NCBI RefSeq assembly: GCF_018215265.2
Contig: NZ_CP136562.1
Coordinates: 1,736,001 to 1,800,000, forward strand
Reading direction: 5' to 3'
Source of the DNA: Paenarthrobacter sp. GOM3
Lineage (GTDB): Bacteria > Actinomycetota > Actinomycetes > Actinomycetales > Micrococcaceae
Length of the DNA stretch: 64,000 bases
Every line of letters begins with the position of its first letter. The stretch's first letter is position 1. The translations under genes were made by a program, and so were the position numbers. Shown here in pieces: positions 34,642-43,762 of this stretch. The notes under the pieces were generated by a model that had not been told where the DNA came from, made no database searches, and worked only from the letters and a program-made list of their open reading frames with translations.

Positions 34642-34703
34642 AGTGTATACACACCAGCGGGCAAAAGCGACAGAATGGGCGTTTTCTGCCCGCTGTGTAT
34701 ACA
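34642..34703 (-). promoter_or_regulatory. Large dyad operator and promoter of gntR-prpDBC
   Basis: TGTATACA occurs at 34644-34651 and 34696-34703, 52 bp apart (about five helical turns). The inner flanks are inverted too (AGCGGGCA and TGCCCGCT), so the arms mirror each other over about 24 bp apart from short indels. TACACT (34647-34642, minus) is the -10, six bases before the gntR ATG. Confidence 0.7.
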
Positions 34704-34707
34704 GAAA

Positions 34708-35421
34708 TCAGCTTCGGTTCCAGCCGTATTCGTTTTCGGGCCGCCCAGGAGTTCCGTACCGTGCCGCCCGGGTAACTGTCCCGGCGTCGGCCAGGTACTC
34801 CAGGTACCGGCGGGCGGTGACGCGGGACATTCCGAGCGCCTCCATGACTTCGCTGGCCGACACAGGCTGTTGCCGCGCCCTGACCAGGTCCTTCACGGAC
34901 TCCAGGGTGGAGCCGGACAGGCCCTTCGGCAGCGGCAACTCCGTCGGAGCGCGAAGGCTCGCGAACGCCTGGTCCACGTCGCTCTGCGACGCTCTGGCCT
35001 TGGAGATCCCGGACATCGACCCTGCCAACTGGTCACGGAAGGTCCGGTAGCTGCCCAGCTTGTCGGCGAACGTCGCGTAGGTAAAGGGCTTGATGAGGTA
35101 CTGCACGACGCCGATCGACACGGCACTGCGCACGATGTTCAGTTCCCGGACGGCGGTAATCGCGATGATGTCCGCAAAAACTCCTGCCGACCGCATGCGG
35201 CGGGCCACGTCCAGGCCGTGCAGGTCAGGCAGGTTCATGTCCAGCAGTACCAGGTCAACCGGTGCGCCGGCCGAGGCAAATTCACTAAGGATACGCAGGG
35301 CCGACTGCCCATCGGGTGCCGTACCCACCAAAGTGAAGCCTTCAAGGCGGCCGACGTAGACGGAGTGGGCATCGGACGCTATCGGCTCGTCCTCAACCAC
35401 CAGGACGCGGATGTCTGTCAT
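34708..35421 (-). CDS. CitB/DcuR-type response regulator
   Basis: The 237-residue regulator has a receiver domain (VLVVEDEP, phosphoacceptor Asp61 in LVLLDMNLPD, conserved Lys in LIKPF) and a C-terminal helix-turn-helix typical of CitB-like regulators (SASEVMEALGMSRVTARRYLEYL). Its start overlaps the kinase stop by four bases (ATGA). The likely target is dctA, divergent from the kinase gene. Confidence 0.9.
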   Translation of the reverse strand: MTDIRVLVVEDEPIASDAHSVYVGRLEGFTLVGTAPDGQSALRILSEFASAGAPVDLVLLDMNLPDLHGLDVARRMRSAGVFADIIAITAVRELNIVRSAVSIGVVQYLIKPFTYATFADKLGSYRTFRDQLAGSMSGISKARASQSDVDQAFASLRAPTELPLPKGLSGSTLESVKDLVRARQQPVSASEVMEALGMSRVTARRYLEYLADAGTVTRAARYGTPGRPENEYGWNRS

Positions 35422-37064
35422 TCCTGCTCTTCCTCGGGATCCGGCACGGGCAACACAACATGGAACTGCGCACCGCCGGGATTGCTGATGGTCATCGTAC
35501 CGTCCAGTCGCTGCACCGCCTGCCTCACCAACGCCAGTCCGACCCCGCGGCCATGGGCTCCTCCCGCACCCGCTGCCGGGGACTTGGTGCTGAAACCGTA
35601 CTGGAGCACGTCATCAATGGACCCAGGGTCGATGCCACTGCCGGTGTCCCGCACCGTAAATTCGACGGCGGCAGCTCCGGCTTCCACGTCCAACTCCACC
35701 GTTCGTGGGTACTCACCGGCGGCTGCCGCGTCGATTGCATTGTCCAGCAGATTGCCGAGGATGGTCACCAGGTCCTGGATCTCAAGCCCACGGACACCGG
35801 AACTCCCGGAGGTTCGGACCACCAACTCCACCCCACGCTCATGGGCTTCGGCGGCCTTGCCCATGACCAAGGCGCTCATCACCGGCTCGTCCACGGACGC
35901 CACCATGTCATCGGTGAGCTGCTGGCTCAACTCGAGGTCCTTCGTGGCGAAATCCAGGGCTTGCGGTGTGCGGCCCAGCTCCAACAACGAAACGATCATG
36001 TGCAGCCGGTTGGCGTGTTCGTGGGTCTGGGCGCGCAAGGCATCGGACAACGTCTTCATGGTCTGCAGCTCAGTGCCCAAGGATTCGATCTCGGTGCGGT
36101 CGCGGATGGTGGCCACCGTGCCGTACACGGCTGGTTTCTGCCTGCTGCGCCCGGGCACTGGAGCCACAGCAGGGGCCTGGTTAACCACCAGGATCCTGGA
36201 GCCCGTGAGGTGGATTTCATCATGGGCCGGCCTGCCGGACTCGAACAGCGCCCGCAGGCTGCCGTCGAACGGCAGGTCGGCCAGCCGTGGGGCAGCATCA
36301 GGGGACCGATCGGCGTCGGATGGCTCCAGGCCCAGCAGTTCCGCCGCTTGGTCGTTGTACATTACTGCCTTGCCGCGTGTGTCCACCAGGATGAGTCCCT
36401 CGCGCACGGAATGCAGGACTGATTCGTAATAGGCGAAGAGTTGGGCCAGTTGTTCCGGACCCCAGCCGCGCGTCACCGAACGCAGGTATCGGCCAAGCAG
36501 CCAGGAAGCGATGGATCCGAAGGTCAACACCACCAGGGCGATGCCGCCGATCACGCCCAGGCGTTCGGCGACGTCGGTGTCCACGGTCCGCACTGTCACA
36601 CCTGCCGCCACGAGCGCCTTGACCGTGCCGCCTTGGTCTTTGACGGGGGAGATGGTCCGGACCGAGGGTCCAAGCGTCCCGGCTGTTACCTCGGTGAACG
36701 TGTTGCCGTTCAAGGCCGGTTCGATGGTTCCTATGTATGGCTTGCCCAGCTCCTCTGCCCGGGGATGGGTCCACCGCGTCCGGTCGGGAGCCATGATGGT
36801 GATGAAATCCGCGTCAGCCTCACTCATGACCTTCAGGGCGTAGGGCTGAAGTACTGCCGACGGGTCCGCCGTGGATGCAGCCTGGTGGACCAGCGGGTTG
36901 TTGGCTATGGATGTTGAGATGGCACGCATTCGGCTGCCCGCGTCGTCGTAAGCGCGGTCCCGGGCCTCCAGCACGGAAAACGCACCGAAAGCCGCCGTCA
37001 GTATCACGACGAACAGCAGGTTCGCCACAAACAGACGGCGGGCGATGCTCCAGCTGTGAAACAC
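35418..37064 (-). CDS. CitA/DcuS-type sensor histidine kinase
   Basis: I chose GTG 37064 because GGGAGG sits five bases upstream; this gives 548 residues. An ATG 10 codons earlier is possible. Membrane helix 1 (about 8-31) and helix 2 (about 170-192) enclose an extracytoplasmic sCache-like sensor. A PAS domain follows (about 205-310), then the SpoOB-type helix with the phosphorylated His in THEHANRLH, then the ATPase with N box NLLDNAIDAA and G box DTGSGIDPG. The family senses citrate or C4-dicarboxylates. It is divergent from dctA. Confidence 0.9.
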   Translation of the reverse strand: MFHSWSIARRLFVANLLFVVILTAAFGAFSVLEARDRAYDDAGSRMRAISTSIANNPLVHQAASTADPSAVLQPYALKVMSEADADFITIMAPDRTRWTHPRAEELGKPYIGTIEPALNGNTFTEVTAGTLGPSVRTISPVKDQGGTVKALVAAGVTVRTVDTDVAERLGVIGGIALVVLTFGSIASWLLGRYLRSVTRGWGPEQLAQLFAYYESVLHSVREGLILVDTRGKAVMYNDQAAELLGLEPSDADRSPDAAPRLADLPFDGSLRALFESGRPAHDEIHLTGSRILVVNQAPAVAPVPGRSRQKPAVYGTVATIRDRTEIESLGTELQTMKTLSDALRAQTHEHANRLHMIVSLLELGRTPQALDFATKDLELSQQLTDDMVASVDEPVMSALVMGKAAEAHERGVELVVRTSGSSGVRGLEIQDLVTILGNLLDNAIDAAAAGEYPRTVELDVEAGAAAVEFTVRDTGSGIDPGSIDDVLQYGFSTKSPAAGAGGAHGRGVGLALVRQAVQRLDGTMTISNPGGAQFHVVLPVPDPEEEQE

Positions 37065-37095
37065 GTGGGCCTCCCATGACCAATATGACCGCAAC

Positions 37096-37111
37096 GGTGA
37101 TGTGTGTCACC
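37096..37111. promoter_or_regulatory. CRP/GlxR-like site between kinase gene and dctA
   Basis: GGTGA-TGTGTG-TCACC agrees with the actinobacterial CRP consensus TGTGA-N6-TCACA at eight of ten positions and is a perfect inverted repeat. It lies 32 bp before the kinase start and 93 bp before dctA. Confidence 0.5.
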
Positions 37112-37203
37112 AACGGCTCAATGATGGATATCACACAAGGGCAGCGGATTGGACATCAGTGCAGGACCGCAGCGCCTTACACAGTATCCAGAAGGAGAAT
37201 CCC

Positions 37204-38550
37204 ATGACCTCTCAACGAGGAGAGTCGGCAGTCGCTGCCAAAGGTGGACGCAAGGGGCTCGACAAGTCCCACTACCTGTATATCGCCGTCATCCTGGCCG
37301 TTGTGCTGGGCGCCGTAGTCGGCCTGCTGTTCCCTGAGGTCGGAAAATCCCTCAAGCCGCTGGGTGACGGTTTCATCAAGCTCATCAAGATGATGATCGC
37401 CCCCGTCATTTTCTGCACGATCGTCCTGGGTATCGGTTCGATCGCCAAGGCCGCAACGGTGGGCAAGGTAGGCGGACTGGCCCTGGGCTACTTCGTGGCG
37501 ATGTCCACGTTCGCCCTGGCCATCGGCTTGGTTGTCGGCAACCTCATCCACCCGGGAGAGGGACTCAAGCTGACCCCCTATGACCCGAACAAGAAGGCCG
37601 CAACGGACAGCACCGCGGACTTCCTCCTGGGCATCATTCCGGGCGACATCCCTGTCCTGCCCACCCTGCTGGCAGCCATCCTGGTTGGCTTCGCCCTGCA
37701 GAAGATGGGCAAGGAGGGTGCTCCCATCCTGAAGGCCATCGGCCACGGGCAGCGGCTCGTCTTCCGCATCCTGATCATGATCATGTGGCTTGCTCCCGTC
37801 GGCGCCTTCGGTGCGATCGCCGCCGTCGTCGGTGCAACCGGTGCCCAAGCGATCTTCAGCATGTTCACCCTGATGCTGGCCTTCTACATCACCTGCGCCC
37901 TGTTCATCGTGGTCATCCTGGGAACGCTGCTCCGGGTCGTGGCCGGCGTCAACATCTTCCGGCTCATGAAGTACCTGGCCCGCGAGTACCTGCTCATCTT
38001 CTCCACGTCCTCCTCCGAAGCTGCCCTGCCCCGCCTCATCGCCAAGATGGAGCACCTGGGTGTCTCCAAGCCGGTTGTTGGCGTCACGGTCCCCACGGGC
38101 TACTCCTTCAACCTGGACGGCACAGCCATCTACCTGACCATGGCGTCCCTCTTCGTCGCCAACGCCATGGGCACTCCGCTGGACCTGGGCGCCCAGATCT
38201 CGCTGCTCATCTTCATGATCATCGCCTCCAAGGGTGCTGCCGGTGTCACCGGCGCAGGCCTGGCAACACTCGCCGCCGGCCTCCAGGCACACAAGCCCGA
38301 ACTCCTGGGCGGCGTGGGCATGATCGTGGGAATCGACCGGTTCATGTCCGAGGCCCGCGCCTTGACCAACTTCACCGGCAACGCCGTGGCCACGGTCCTG
38401 ATCGGAACCTGGGTCAAGGAAATCGACAATGGCCAGGTGGAGCGCGTCCTCTCGGGCAGCGAACCCTTCGACGAGCAGACCATGATCGCCCACGGCAGTG
38501 ACGAGGAAACTGCCCCCGAGGGTGAGCCCCGGGAGAAGGCAACCGTCTAG
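37204..38550 (+). CDS. dctA: C4-dicarboxylate:cation symporter DctA
   Basis: This transporter imports succinate, fumarate and malate. ATG 37204 has GAAGGAG 6 nt upstream and gives 448 residues; the longer open frame is not used. The DAACS-family protein is polytopic, with the Ser-rich reentrant motif LIFSTSSSEAALPRL and the transport motif VGVTVPTGYSFNLDG. The acidic C-terminal tail (about 425-448) is cytoplasmic. It is paired with the divergent CitAB-type system. Confidence 0.94.
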   Translation: MTSQRGESAVAAKGGRKGLDKSHYLYIAVILAVVLGAVVGLLFPEVGKSLKPLGDGFIKLIKMMIAPVIFCTIVLGIGSIAKAATVGKVGGLALGYFVAMSTFALAIGLVVGNLIHPGEGLKLTPYDPNKKAATDSTADFLLGIIPGDIPVLPTLLAAILVGFALQKMGKEGAPILKAIGHGQRLVFRILIMIMWLAPVGAFGAIAAVVGATGAQAIFSMFTLMLAFYITCALFIVVILGTLLRVVAGVNIFRLMKYLAREYLLIFSTSSSEAALPRLIAKMEHLGVSKPVVGVTVPTGYSFNLDGTAIYLTMASLFVANAMGTPLDLGAQISLLIFMIIASKGAAGVTGAGLATLAAGLQAHKPELLGGVGMIVGIDRFMSEARALTNFTGNAVATVLIGTWVKEIDNGQVERVLSGSEPFDEQTMIAHGSDEETAPEGEPREKATV

Positions 38551-38578
38551 CACCGCAACGCGAAGCACGCACTGAAAC

Positions 38579-38609
38579 GAAGGCCGGCACCTGTTGGGTG
38601 CCGGCCTTC
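38579..38609 (+). terminator. Terminator of dctA
   Basis: GAAGGCCGGCACC (38579-38591) pairs with GGTGCCGGCCTTC (38597-38609) around the loop TGTTG. The T-run is weak. Confidence 0.85.
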
Positions 38610-38800
38610 CGTGTTCCCGGGGCCCGACCCGGCGCCCCGACCAGAACCTTCGACCTCAACTAGAGGGTCAAGGCTCAATACGCGGCCAATGTCAAGTTCC
38701 CCGGAATACCGTGTCGGGGCCTGTAGCCTAAGTGGGTAGTAGCGCTGAAGCCGGGGGCACAGCAGCAGGGAAGATCGTCGTCGAAAGAGTGGTTGGATAC

Positions 38801-39700
38801 GTGAGCATCGAACGGGGTTCCGCAACGTTGGAAGGTACCGGGCTCGATCTGGAAGACGCCATCATGGGGCCCACTGGGCGCCCCCACCGCGAATTTCCGG
38901 AACCCGCTCCGTTGGCCTCCCACGGCCCGGCGAGAGTCATCGCCATGGTCAATCAAAAGGGTGGCGTAGGCAAAACCACGTCCACCATCAATCTCGCGGC
39001 TGCGCTCGCAGAGTACGGTCGGCGTGTCCTCCTGGTGGACTTCGATCCCCAGGGTGCACTGTCCGCTGGGCTGGGTGCCAATCCGCACGAGCTCGACCTC
39101 ACCGTCTACAACGTCCTCATGGACCGCAAGGTGAGCATCCGCGACGCCATCCAGCAGACCGGAGTGGACGGCGTGGACCTTTTGCCCGCCAACATCGACC
39201 TTTCCGCGGCCGAAGTCCAGCTGGTGAACGAGGTAGCCCGCGAGCAGGTCCTGGACCGAGCACTGAAGAGCGTCGAAGACGATTACGACGTCGTCCTGAT
39301 CGACTGCCAGCCTTCCCTGGGCCTCCTGACCGTCAACGCCCTGACAGCAGCACACGGAGTCATCATCCCGTTGATCTGCGAGTTCTTCGCCTTGCGCGCG
39401 GTCGCCCTCCTGGTGGAGACCATCGAAAAGGTGCAGGACCGCCTCAACCCGCGCCTGCAGGTGGACGGTGTCCTGGCAACCATGTACGACGCCCGCACGC
39501 TGCACAGCCGCGAAGTGATCTCACGGTTGGTTGAGGCCTTCGGCGACAAAGTCTTCGAAACCGTCATCAAACGCTCCATCAAGTTTGCCGATGCCACCGT
39601 CGCGGCCGAGCCGATCACCAGCTACGCCGGCAACCACATTGGCGCAGACGCCTACCGCCGCCTTGCCAAGGAACTGATTTCGCGCGGCGGCGCGCCGTAG
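38801..39700 (+). CDS. ParA-family ATPase of the scpAB locus (Rv1708-like)
   Basis: It has 299 residues from GTG 38801. An upstream GTG at 38732 is in frame, but TAGCCT at 38724-38729 looks like the -10 and would put the transcript start inside that longer frame. The deviant Walker A KGGVGKTT follows an ordered N-terminal tail, and VLLVDFDPQG and VLIDCQPSLG are Walker A' and B. It precedes scpA and scpB as in mycobacteria. A role in chromosome segregation or division placement is inferred; no parB is nearby. Confidence 0.88.
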   Translation: MSIERGSATLEGTGLDLEDAIMGPTGRPHREFPEPAPLASHGPARVIAMVNQKGGVGKTTSTINLAAALAEYGRRVLLVDFDPQGALSAGLGANPHELDLTVYNVLMDRKVSIRDAIQQTGVDGVDLLPANIDLSAAEVQLVNEVAREQVLDRALKSVEDDYDVVLIDCQPSLGLLTVNALTAAHGVIIPLICEFFALRAVALLVETIEKVQDRLNPRLQVDGVLATMYDARTLHSREVISRLVEAFGDKVFETVIKRSIKFADATVAAEPITSYAGNHIGADAYRRLAKELISRGGAP

Positions 39701-39727
39701 CGGACGGTGGGACCATCGCTCGCCCCG

Positions 39728-40642
39728 ATGACTGACACTCCCGCGGCTGCGTCAGCAACCGTAGGGGATACAGCGCCCGACGCCGGTACCCCCGAGGCCC
39801 GCAAGCCGGGCTTCGAGGTGCGGCTGGCCAACTTCACTGGCCCCTTCGACCTCCTTCTGGGCCTGATATCCAAGCACAAGCTGGATATCACCGAAGTTGC
39901 CTTGGCTACGGTCACCGATGAGTTCATCAAGTACATTCGCCGCCTGCAGGAACTCGGCGAGGACTGGGCGTTGGACGAGGCCAGCGAGTTCCTGGTGATC
40001 GCCGCAACGTTACTGGACCTTAAGGCTGCGCGCCTCCTTCCGGCCGGCGAAGTGGAAGACGCAGAGGATATTGCACTCCTCGAGGCCCGGGACCTGCTCT
40101 TCGCCAGGCTCCTGCAGTACAAAGCCTTCAAGGAAATTGCCGGGATACTGGGCGGGACCTTGGAGGAGGAAGCACTCCGCTACCCACGACAGGTGGCTTT
40201 GGAAGGCCACTTCGCGGCGTTGCTCCCTGAACTCGTGTGGCGGCACACGCCCGGACAGTTCGCGGAACTGGCGGCCAAGGCGCTCAAACCCAAGGACACT
40301 GCGGCCCCGGAAGTTGGCCTGGACCACCTCCATGCTCCGCCGGTCAGTGTTAAAGAGCAGGCAGAAATCCTGGGCTACCGCTTGAAGCTGGGCGCACCCC
40401 TTACTTTTAACGCGTTGATCGCTGATGCCGAGACCACCCTGACGGTGGTGGCCCGCTTCCTTGCCTTGTTGGAGATGTTCCGGGACCGGGTGGTTGCCTT
40501 CGAACAACCCGAGCCCCTTGCCGTGCTGACAGTGCGTTGGACCGGCGACGACGCCACCTGGGACAGTTCGAGCCTGAGCGAGGAATACGGGGCAGGACCA
40601 GGCATGGACGAATCCGGGAACGATGGAGACAGTAATGAGTGA
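39728..40642 (+). CDS. scpA: Segregation and condensation protein A
   Basis: This is the kleisin subunit of the SMC-ScpAB condensin. ATG 39728 gives 304 residues; a GTG 21 bases earlier is possible. The N-terminal kleisin motif FEVRLANFTGPFDLLLGLI is followed by LDITEVALATVTDEF, and the C-terminal winged helix is near 215-275. The acidic tail overlaps scpB by eight bases. Confidence 0.93.
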   Translation: MTDTPAAASATVGDTAPDAGTPEARKPGFEVRLANFTGPFDLLLGLISKHKLDITEVALATVTDEFIKYIRRLQELGEDWALDEASEFLVIAATLLDLKAARLLPAGEVEDAEDIALLEARDLLFARLLQYKAFKEIAGILGGTLEEEALRYPRQVALEGHFAALLPELVWRHTPGQFAELAAKALKPKDTAAPEVGLDHLHAPPVSVKEQAEILGYRLKLGAPLTFNALIADAETTLTVVARFLALLEMFRDRVVAFEQPEPLAVLTVRWTGDDATWDSSSLSEEYGAGPGMDESGNDGDSNE

Positions 40643-41291
40643 ACAGGTAACGGAGCAGGACGGCCTGGTCGGGCTAGAAAAACTGCCGGGCGGAGCCCGC
40701 GCTGCGTTGGAAGCTGTCCTCATGGTCATCGACGAGCCCGCCACCACCGAAGAGCTGGCCGCGGGACTGAACGTCACGGTCGCCGTCGTCGAGGATTTGC
40801 TGCATGACCTGCAGCGGGAGTATAGCGGCTATACTGATAAAGCCCCGGACGTGGATGCTGTCGGCTTTGCCGATGCCAGCACTGCACCCCGGGGTTTTGA
40901 ATTGCGGAACGTCGCCGGAGGATGGCGGATCTATTCGCGGTCGGATTTCGCCGACATCGTGGGCAGGTTCGTCCTGGAAGGGCAGACCACCAGGCTGACT
41001 CAGGCGGCGCTTGAGACTTTGGCGGTCATTGCCTACCGGCAACCGGTCTCCAGGGCCCGGGTGTCCGCGATTCGAGGCGTCAATGTCGATTCCGTCGTCC
41101 GGACTCTTACCCAGCGTGGTTTGATCGAGGACTCCGGAAGCGATCCCGAATCCGGGGCGGTCCTGTACAGGACTACCTCCTACTTCCTTGAGCGGATGGG
41201 CATTGGCTCGGTGGCAGAACTGCCCCAGCTCTCGCCCCACCTTCCGGGTTTGGAAGGGATCGACGAGTACTACGACGCCACCCGGATGTAG
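40635..41291 (+). CDS. scpB: Segregation and condensation protein B
   Basis: This is the winged-helix partner of ScpA. I chose ATG 40635 with GGAG about six bases upstream, giving 218 residues; ATG 40623 is the alternative. Two winged-helix domains are visible, the second with LTQAALETLAVIAYRQPVSRARVSAIRG and the hallmark GLIEDSG. It is translationally coupled to scpA. Confidence 0.93.
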   Translation: MSEQVTEQDGLVGLEKLPGGARAALEAVLMVIDEPATTEELAAGLNVTVAVVEDLLHDLQREYSGYTDKAPDVDAVGFADASTAPRGFELRNVAGGWRIYSRSDFADIVGRFVLEGQTTRLTQAALETLAVIAYRQPVSRARVSAIRGVNVDSVVRTLTQRGLIEDSGSDPESGAVLYRTTSYFLERMGIGSVAELPQLSPHLPGLEGIDEYYDATRM

Positions 41292-41440
41292 CCAACGGCC
41301 ACAGACGGCAGCACCAGAACTTAATACGGACACATGCACCACAACAAGGTGCACAGCAACAAGGGGCAGACGATGTCTGTCCGGCTGGCTAGTGTTGATT
41401 TCAACACCAAATGCCGGCCATTACTACACAAGGACGGGTC

Positions 41441-42652
41441 ATGACACAGGCGGGACGCCAGAGTTCACCACGTAACGGTTCGGGGCGCAACAGCTCCGGA
41501 CGCAATGAGGCCAAGGGCGGCGCAGGCCGCTCCAACGCCGGCGGCTTTTCCGGCCGCGGCGGCAGCGCCGGCGCTGGAAAGCGCAACTTCACACAGGGCG
41601 AGGGTCGCCCCTTCAAGGCTTCGAAGCCGCGCGAAGCGGCTCCCTTCGATCCCGACAACCCCACATCGGCCGGCGATTACGATCGCGGCCAGGCCGCCAG
41701 GCCAGCCAAGCCTTTCCGTAAGCCCGGCTCCAACAAGCCCGGCTTTGGCAAGGCTCCCGGTACTCCGGGCGCGCTGAAGCCCAAGCCGAAGCAGGCAAAG
41801 CAGTTCGGTTCCAAAGCGTTCGGCAGCGAACGCTTCGGCCAGAACCTGGGCCCCATCCGCAAGCCGGGCCGCAACCGCGGACCGCGACAGGAAGTCCCGC
41901 AGTCGGACCTTCACGACGTAGACGGTGTACGCCTGCAGAAGGTCATGGCGCAGGCCGGCGTGGCTTCCCGCCGCGTCTGTGAGGAAATGATCCTCGAAGG
42001 TCGCGTCGAGGTTGACGGCGTGGTGACCACCGAGCTCGGCATGCGCGTGGATCCCACGGCTGCCGTGATCCACGTTGACGGCATCCGGATCCAGCTCGAC
42101 GAAACGCTGGTCTACATGGTGTTCAACAAGCCCAAGGGCGTCGTTTCCACCATGGAAGACCCCGAGGGCCGACCCTGCATCAGCGATTTCCTCAAGAACA
42201 ACAAGAACAAGGGCGAACGACTGTTCCACGTCGGCCGCCTCGATGTCGCCACTGAGGGACTGCTGCTGCTGACGAACGACGGCGAACTCGCCAACCGTCT
42301 GACGCACCCTTCCTATGAGGTGCCCAAGACGTACCTGGTGCAGGTCCGTGGCCCGTTCCCGCAGGGCGTCGGCGCCAAGCTCAAGAACGGCGTCGAGCTC
42401 GAAGATGGCGTAGCAGCTGTGGACTCGTTCAAGCTGGTTGACTCCACTCCCGGCCACGTCCTGATCGAGGTTGTCCTCCACTCCGGCAAGAACCGTATTG
42501 TGCGTCGTATGTTCGACGCTGTCGGTTTCCCGGTGGAGCGGCTGGTCCGTGTCAAGGTCGGTCCAATCGGTTTGGGCGACCAGCGACAGGGCAGCATCCG
42601 CAACCTCGGCAGGCAGGAAGTCGGACACCTCCTGGCATCCGTAGGGCTCTAG
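41441..42652 (+). CDS. RluB-type 23S rRNA pseudouridine synthase with long basic N-terminus
   Basis: It isomerises a uridine of 23S rRNA. From ATG 41441 (AAGGACGG upstream) it has 403 residues. Residues 1-160 are a Gly/Lys/Arg/Ser/Pro-rich disordered extension (FSGRGGSAGAG, KPKPKQAKQFG). The S4 domain follows (RLQKVMAQAGVASRRVCEEM), then the catalytic domain with Asp268 in GRLDVATEGLLLL. Typical RluB lacks such an extension. A palindrome GTGTTG-ATTT-CAACAC lies at 41392-41407 in the 149-bp gap after scpB. Confidence 0.92.
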   Translation: MTQAGRQSSPRNGSGRNSSGRNEAKGGAGRSNAGGFSGRGGSAGAGKRNFTQGEGRPFKASKPREAAPFDPDNPTSAGDYDRGQAARPAKPFRKPGSNKPGFGKAPGTPGALKPKPKQAKQFGSKAFGSERFGQNLGPIRKPGRNRGPRQEVPQSDLHDVDGVRLQKVMAQAGVASRRVCEEMILEGRVEVDGVVTTELGMRVDPTAAVIHVDGIRIQLDETLVYMVFNKPKGVVSTMEDPEGRPCISDFLKNNKNKGERLFHVGRLDVATEGLLLLTNDGELANRLTHPSYEVPKTYLVQVRGPFPQGVGAKLKNGVELEDGVAAVDSFKLVDSTPGHVLIEVVLHSGKNRIVRRMFDAVGFPVERLVRVKVGPIGLGDQRQGSIRNLGRQEVGHLLASVGL

Positions 42653-42655
42653 GGC

Positions 42656-43762
42656 ATGTCGGCATTCGGTACGCACGGCCGGGGCCATCTCGATGGCCCG
42701 GTCGTCGTTCTCGGTACAGGCCTGCTTGGGGCCAGCATAGGCCTGGGCCTGCGCGGCCGCGGGGTTCCCGTCTTCCTTTTTGATCCGTCACCGACCAACC
42801 AGGCCGTTGCCGTGGATATCGGCGCGGGGCGTCCGTTGGCGGAGCTGGACCAGGAACCCCAGCTTGTTGTTGTTGCCGCACCGCCGGACGTCACGGCCGA
42901 TGTCGTGGAGAAGGCGCTGGCGGACTACCCGTCCGCGGTCGTCGTCGATATTGCCAGCGTGAAAGCCGCCATCCAGGCTGAACTGCGTGAGCGGGGCGTT
43001 GATCTCACCCGGTACGTGGGTACCCATCCCATGGCCGGCCGGGAAAAGTCGGGTCCGGTCGCGGCGCGCGGTGAGCTTTTCACATCCATGCCGTGGGTTG
43101 TTTGTCCGACGGAGGAAACCGGAAGTGCGGCCCTTCAGGCGGCCCGGTCTCTCGCCGGAGATCTCGGGGCGACCGTTTCGCAGTTCACCGCCGACGAGCA
43201 CGATGAAGCCGTGGCCTTGGTTTCGCATCTGCCGCAGATCATGTCATCCCTGCTCGCCGGCCGTCTCCAGGGGACGCCGCTGCATGCGTTGTCCCTGGCG
43301 GGCAACGGGCTCAGGGACACCACCCGCATCGCGGCCAGCGATCCCACGCTGTGGGTGCAGATCCTGGGCGGCAATGCGAACAAGGTGGTGTCGATTTTGC
43401 ACGGCGTCCGCGAGGACCTGAACCGCCTGATCGGAACATTGGAAGAACCCCTGGCACCCGGCGCCCGGCTTGACCTTGCACAGCTCATCAGCGAGGGCAA
43501 TGCGGGGCAGGCCCGGATTCCGGGCAAGCACGGCGGACCGCCGCAGGCCTACTCGTGGCTCACCATCCTGGTGGACGACAAGCCAGGCCAGATCGCTCAC
43601 CTCCTGACGGAGATCGGCGAGATCGGCGTGAATGTCGAAGACCTCCGGCTCGACCATTCGTCGGGTCAGAACGTGGGCATGGTGGAGCTTTCCGTGCTTC
43701 CCAGCAAGCACGACCTCCTTGTTGAAGCTTTGACTGACCGTGGATGGCGGGTACTCCAGTAA
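42656..43762 (+). CDS. tyrA: Prephenate dehydrogenase with ACT domain
   Basis: It oxidises prephenate to 4-hydroxyphenylpyruvate on the way to tyrosine. It has 368 residues. The NAD loop GTGLLGASIG is near residue 20, VGTHPMAGREKSG holds the substrate-binding His region, and the C-terminal ACT domain (YSWLTILVDDKPGQIAHLL) probably gives tyrosine feedback. It starts three bases after the rluB-type gene, and its TAA overlaps the cmk ATG by one base. Confidence 0.92.
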   Translation: MSAFGTHGRGHLDGPVVVLGTGLLGASIGLGLRGRGVPVFLFDPSPTNQAVAVDIGAGRPLAELDQEPQLVVVAAPPDVTADVVEKALADYPSAVVVDIASVKAAIQAELRERGVDLTRYVGTHPMAGREKSGPVAARGELFTSMPWVVCPTEETGSAALQAARSLAGDLGATVSQFTADEHDEAVALVSHLPQIMSSLLAGRLQGTPLHALSLAGNGLRDTTRIAASDPTLWVQILGGNANKVVSILHGVREDLNRLIGTLEEPLAPGARLDLAQLISEGNAGQARIPGKHGGPPQAYSWLTILVDDKPGQIAHLLTEIGEIGVNVEDLRLDHSSGQNVGMVELSVLPSKHDLLVEALTDRGWRVLQ

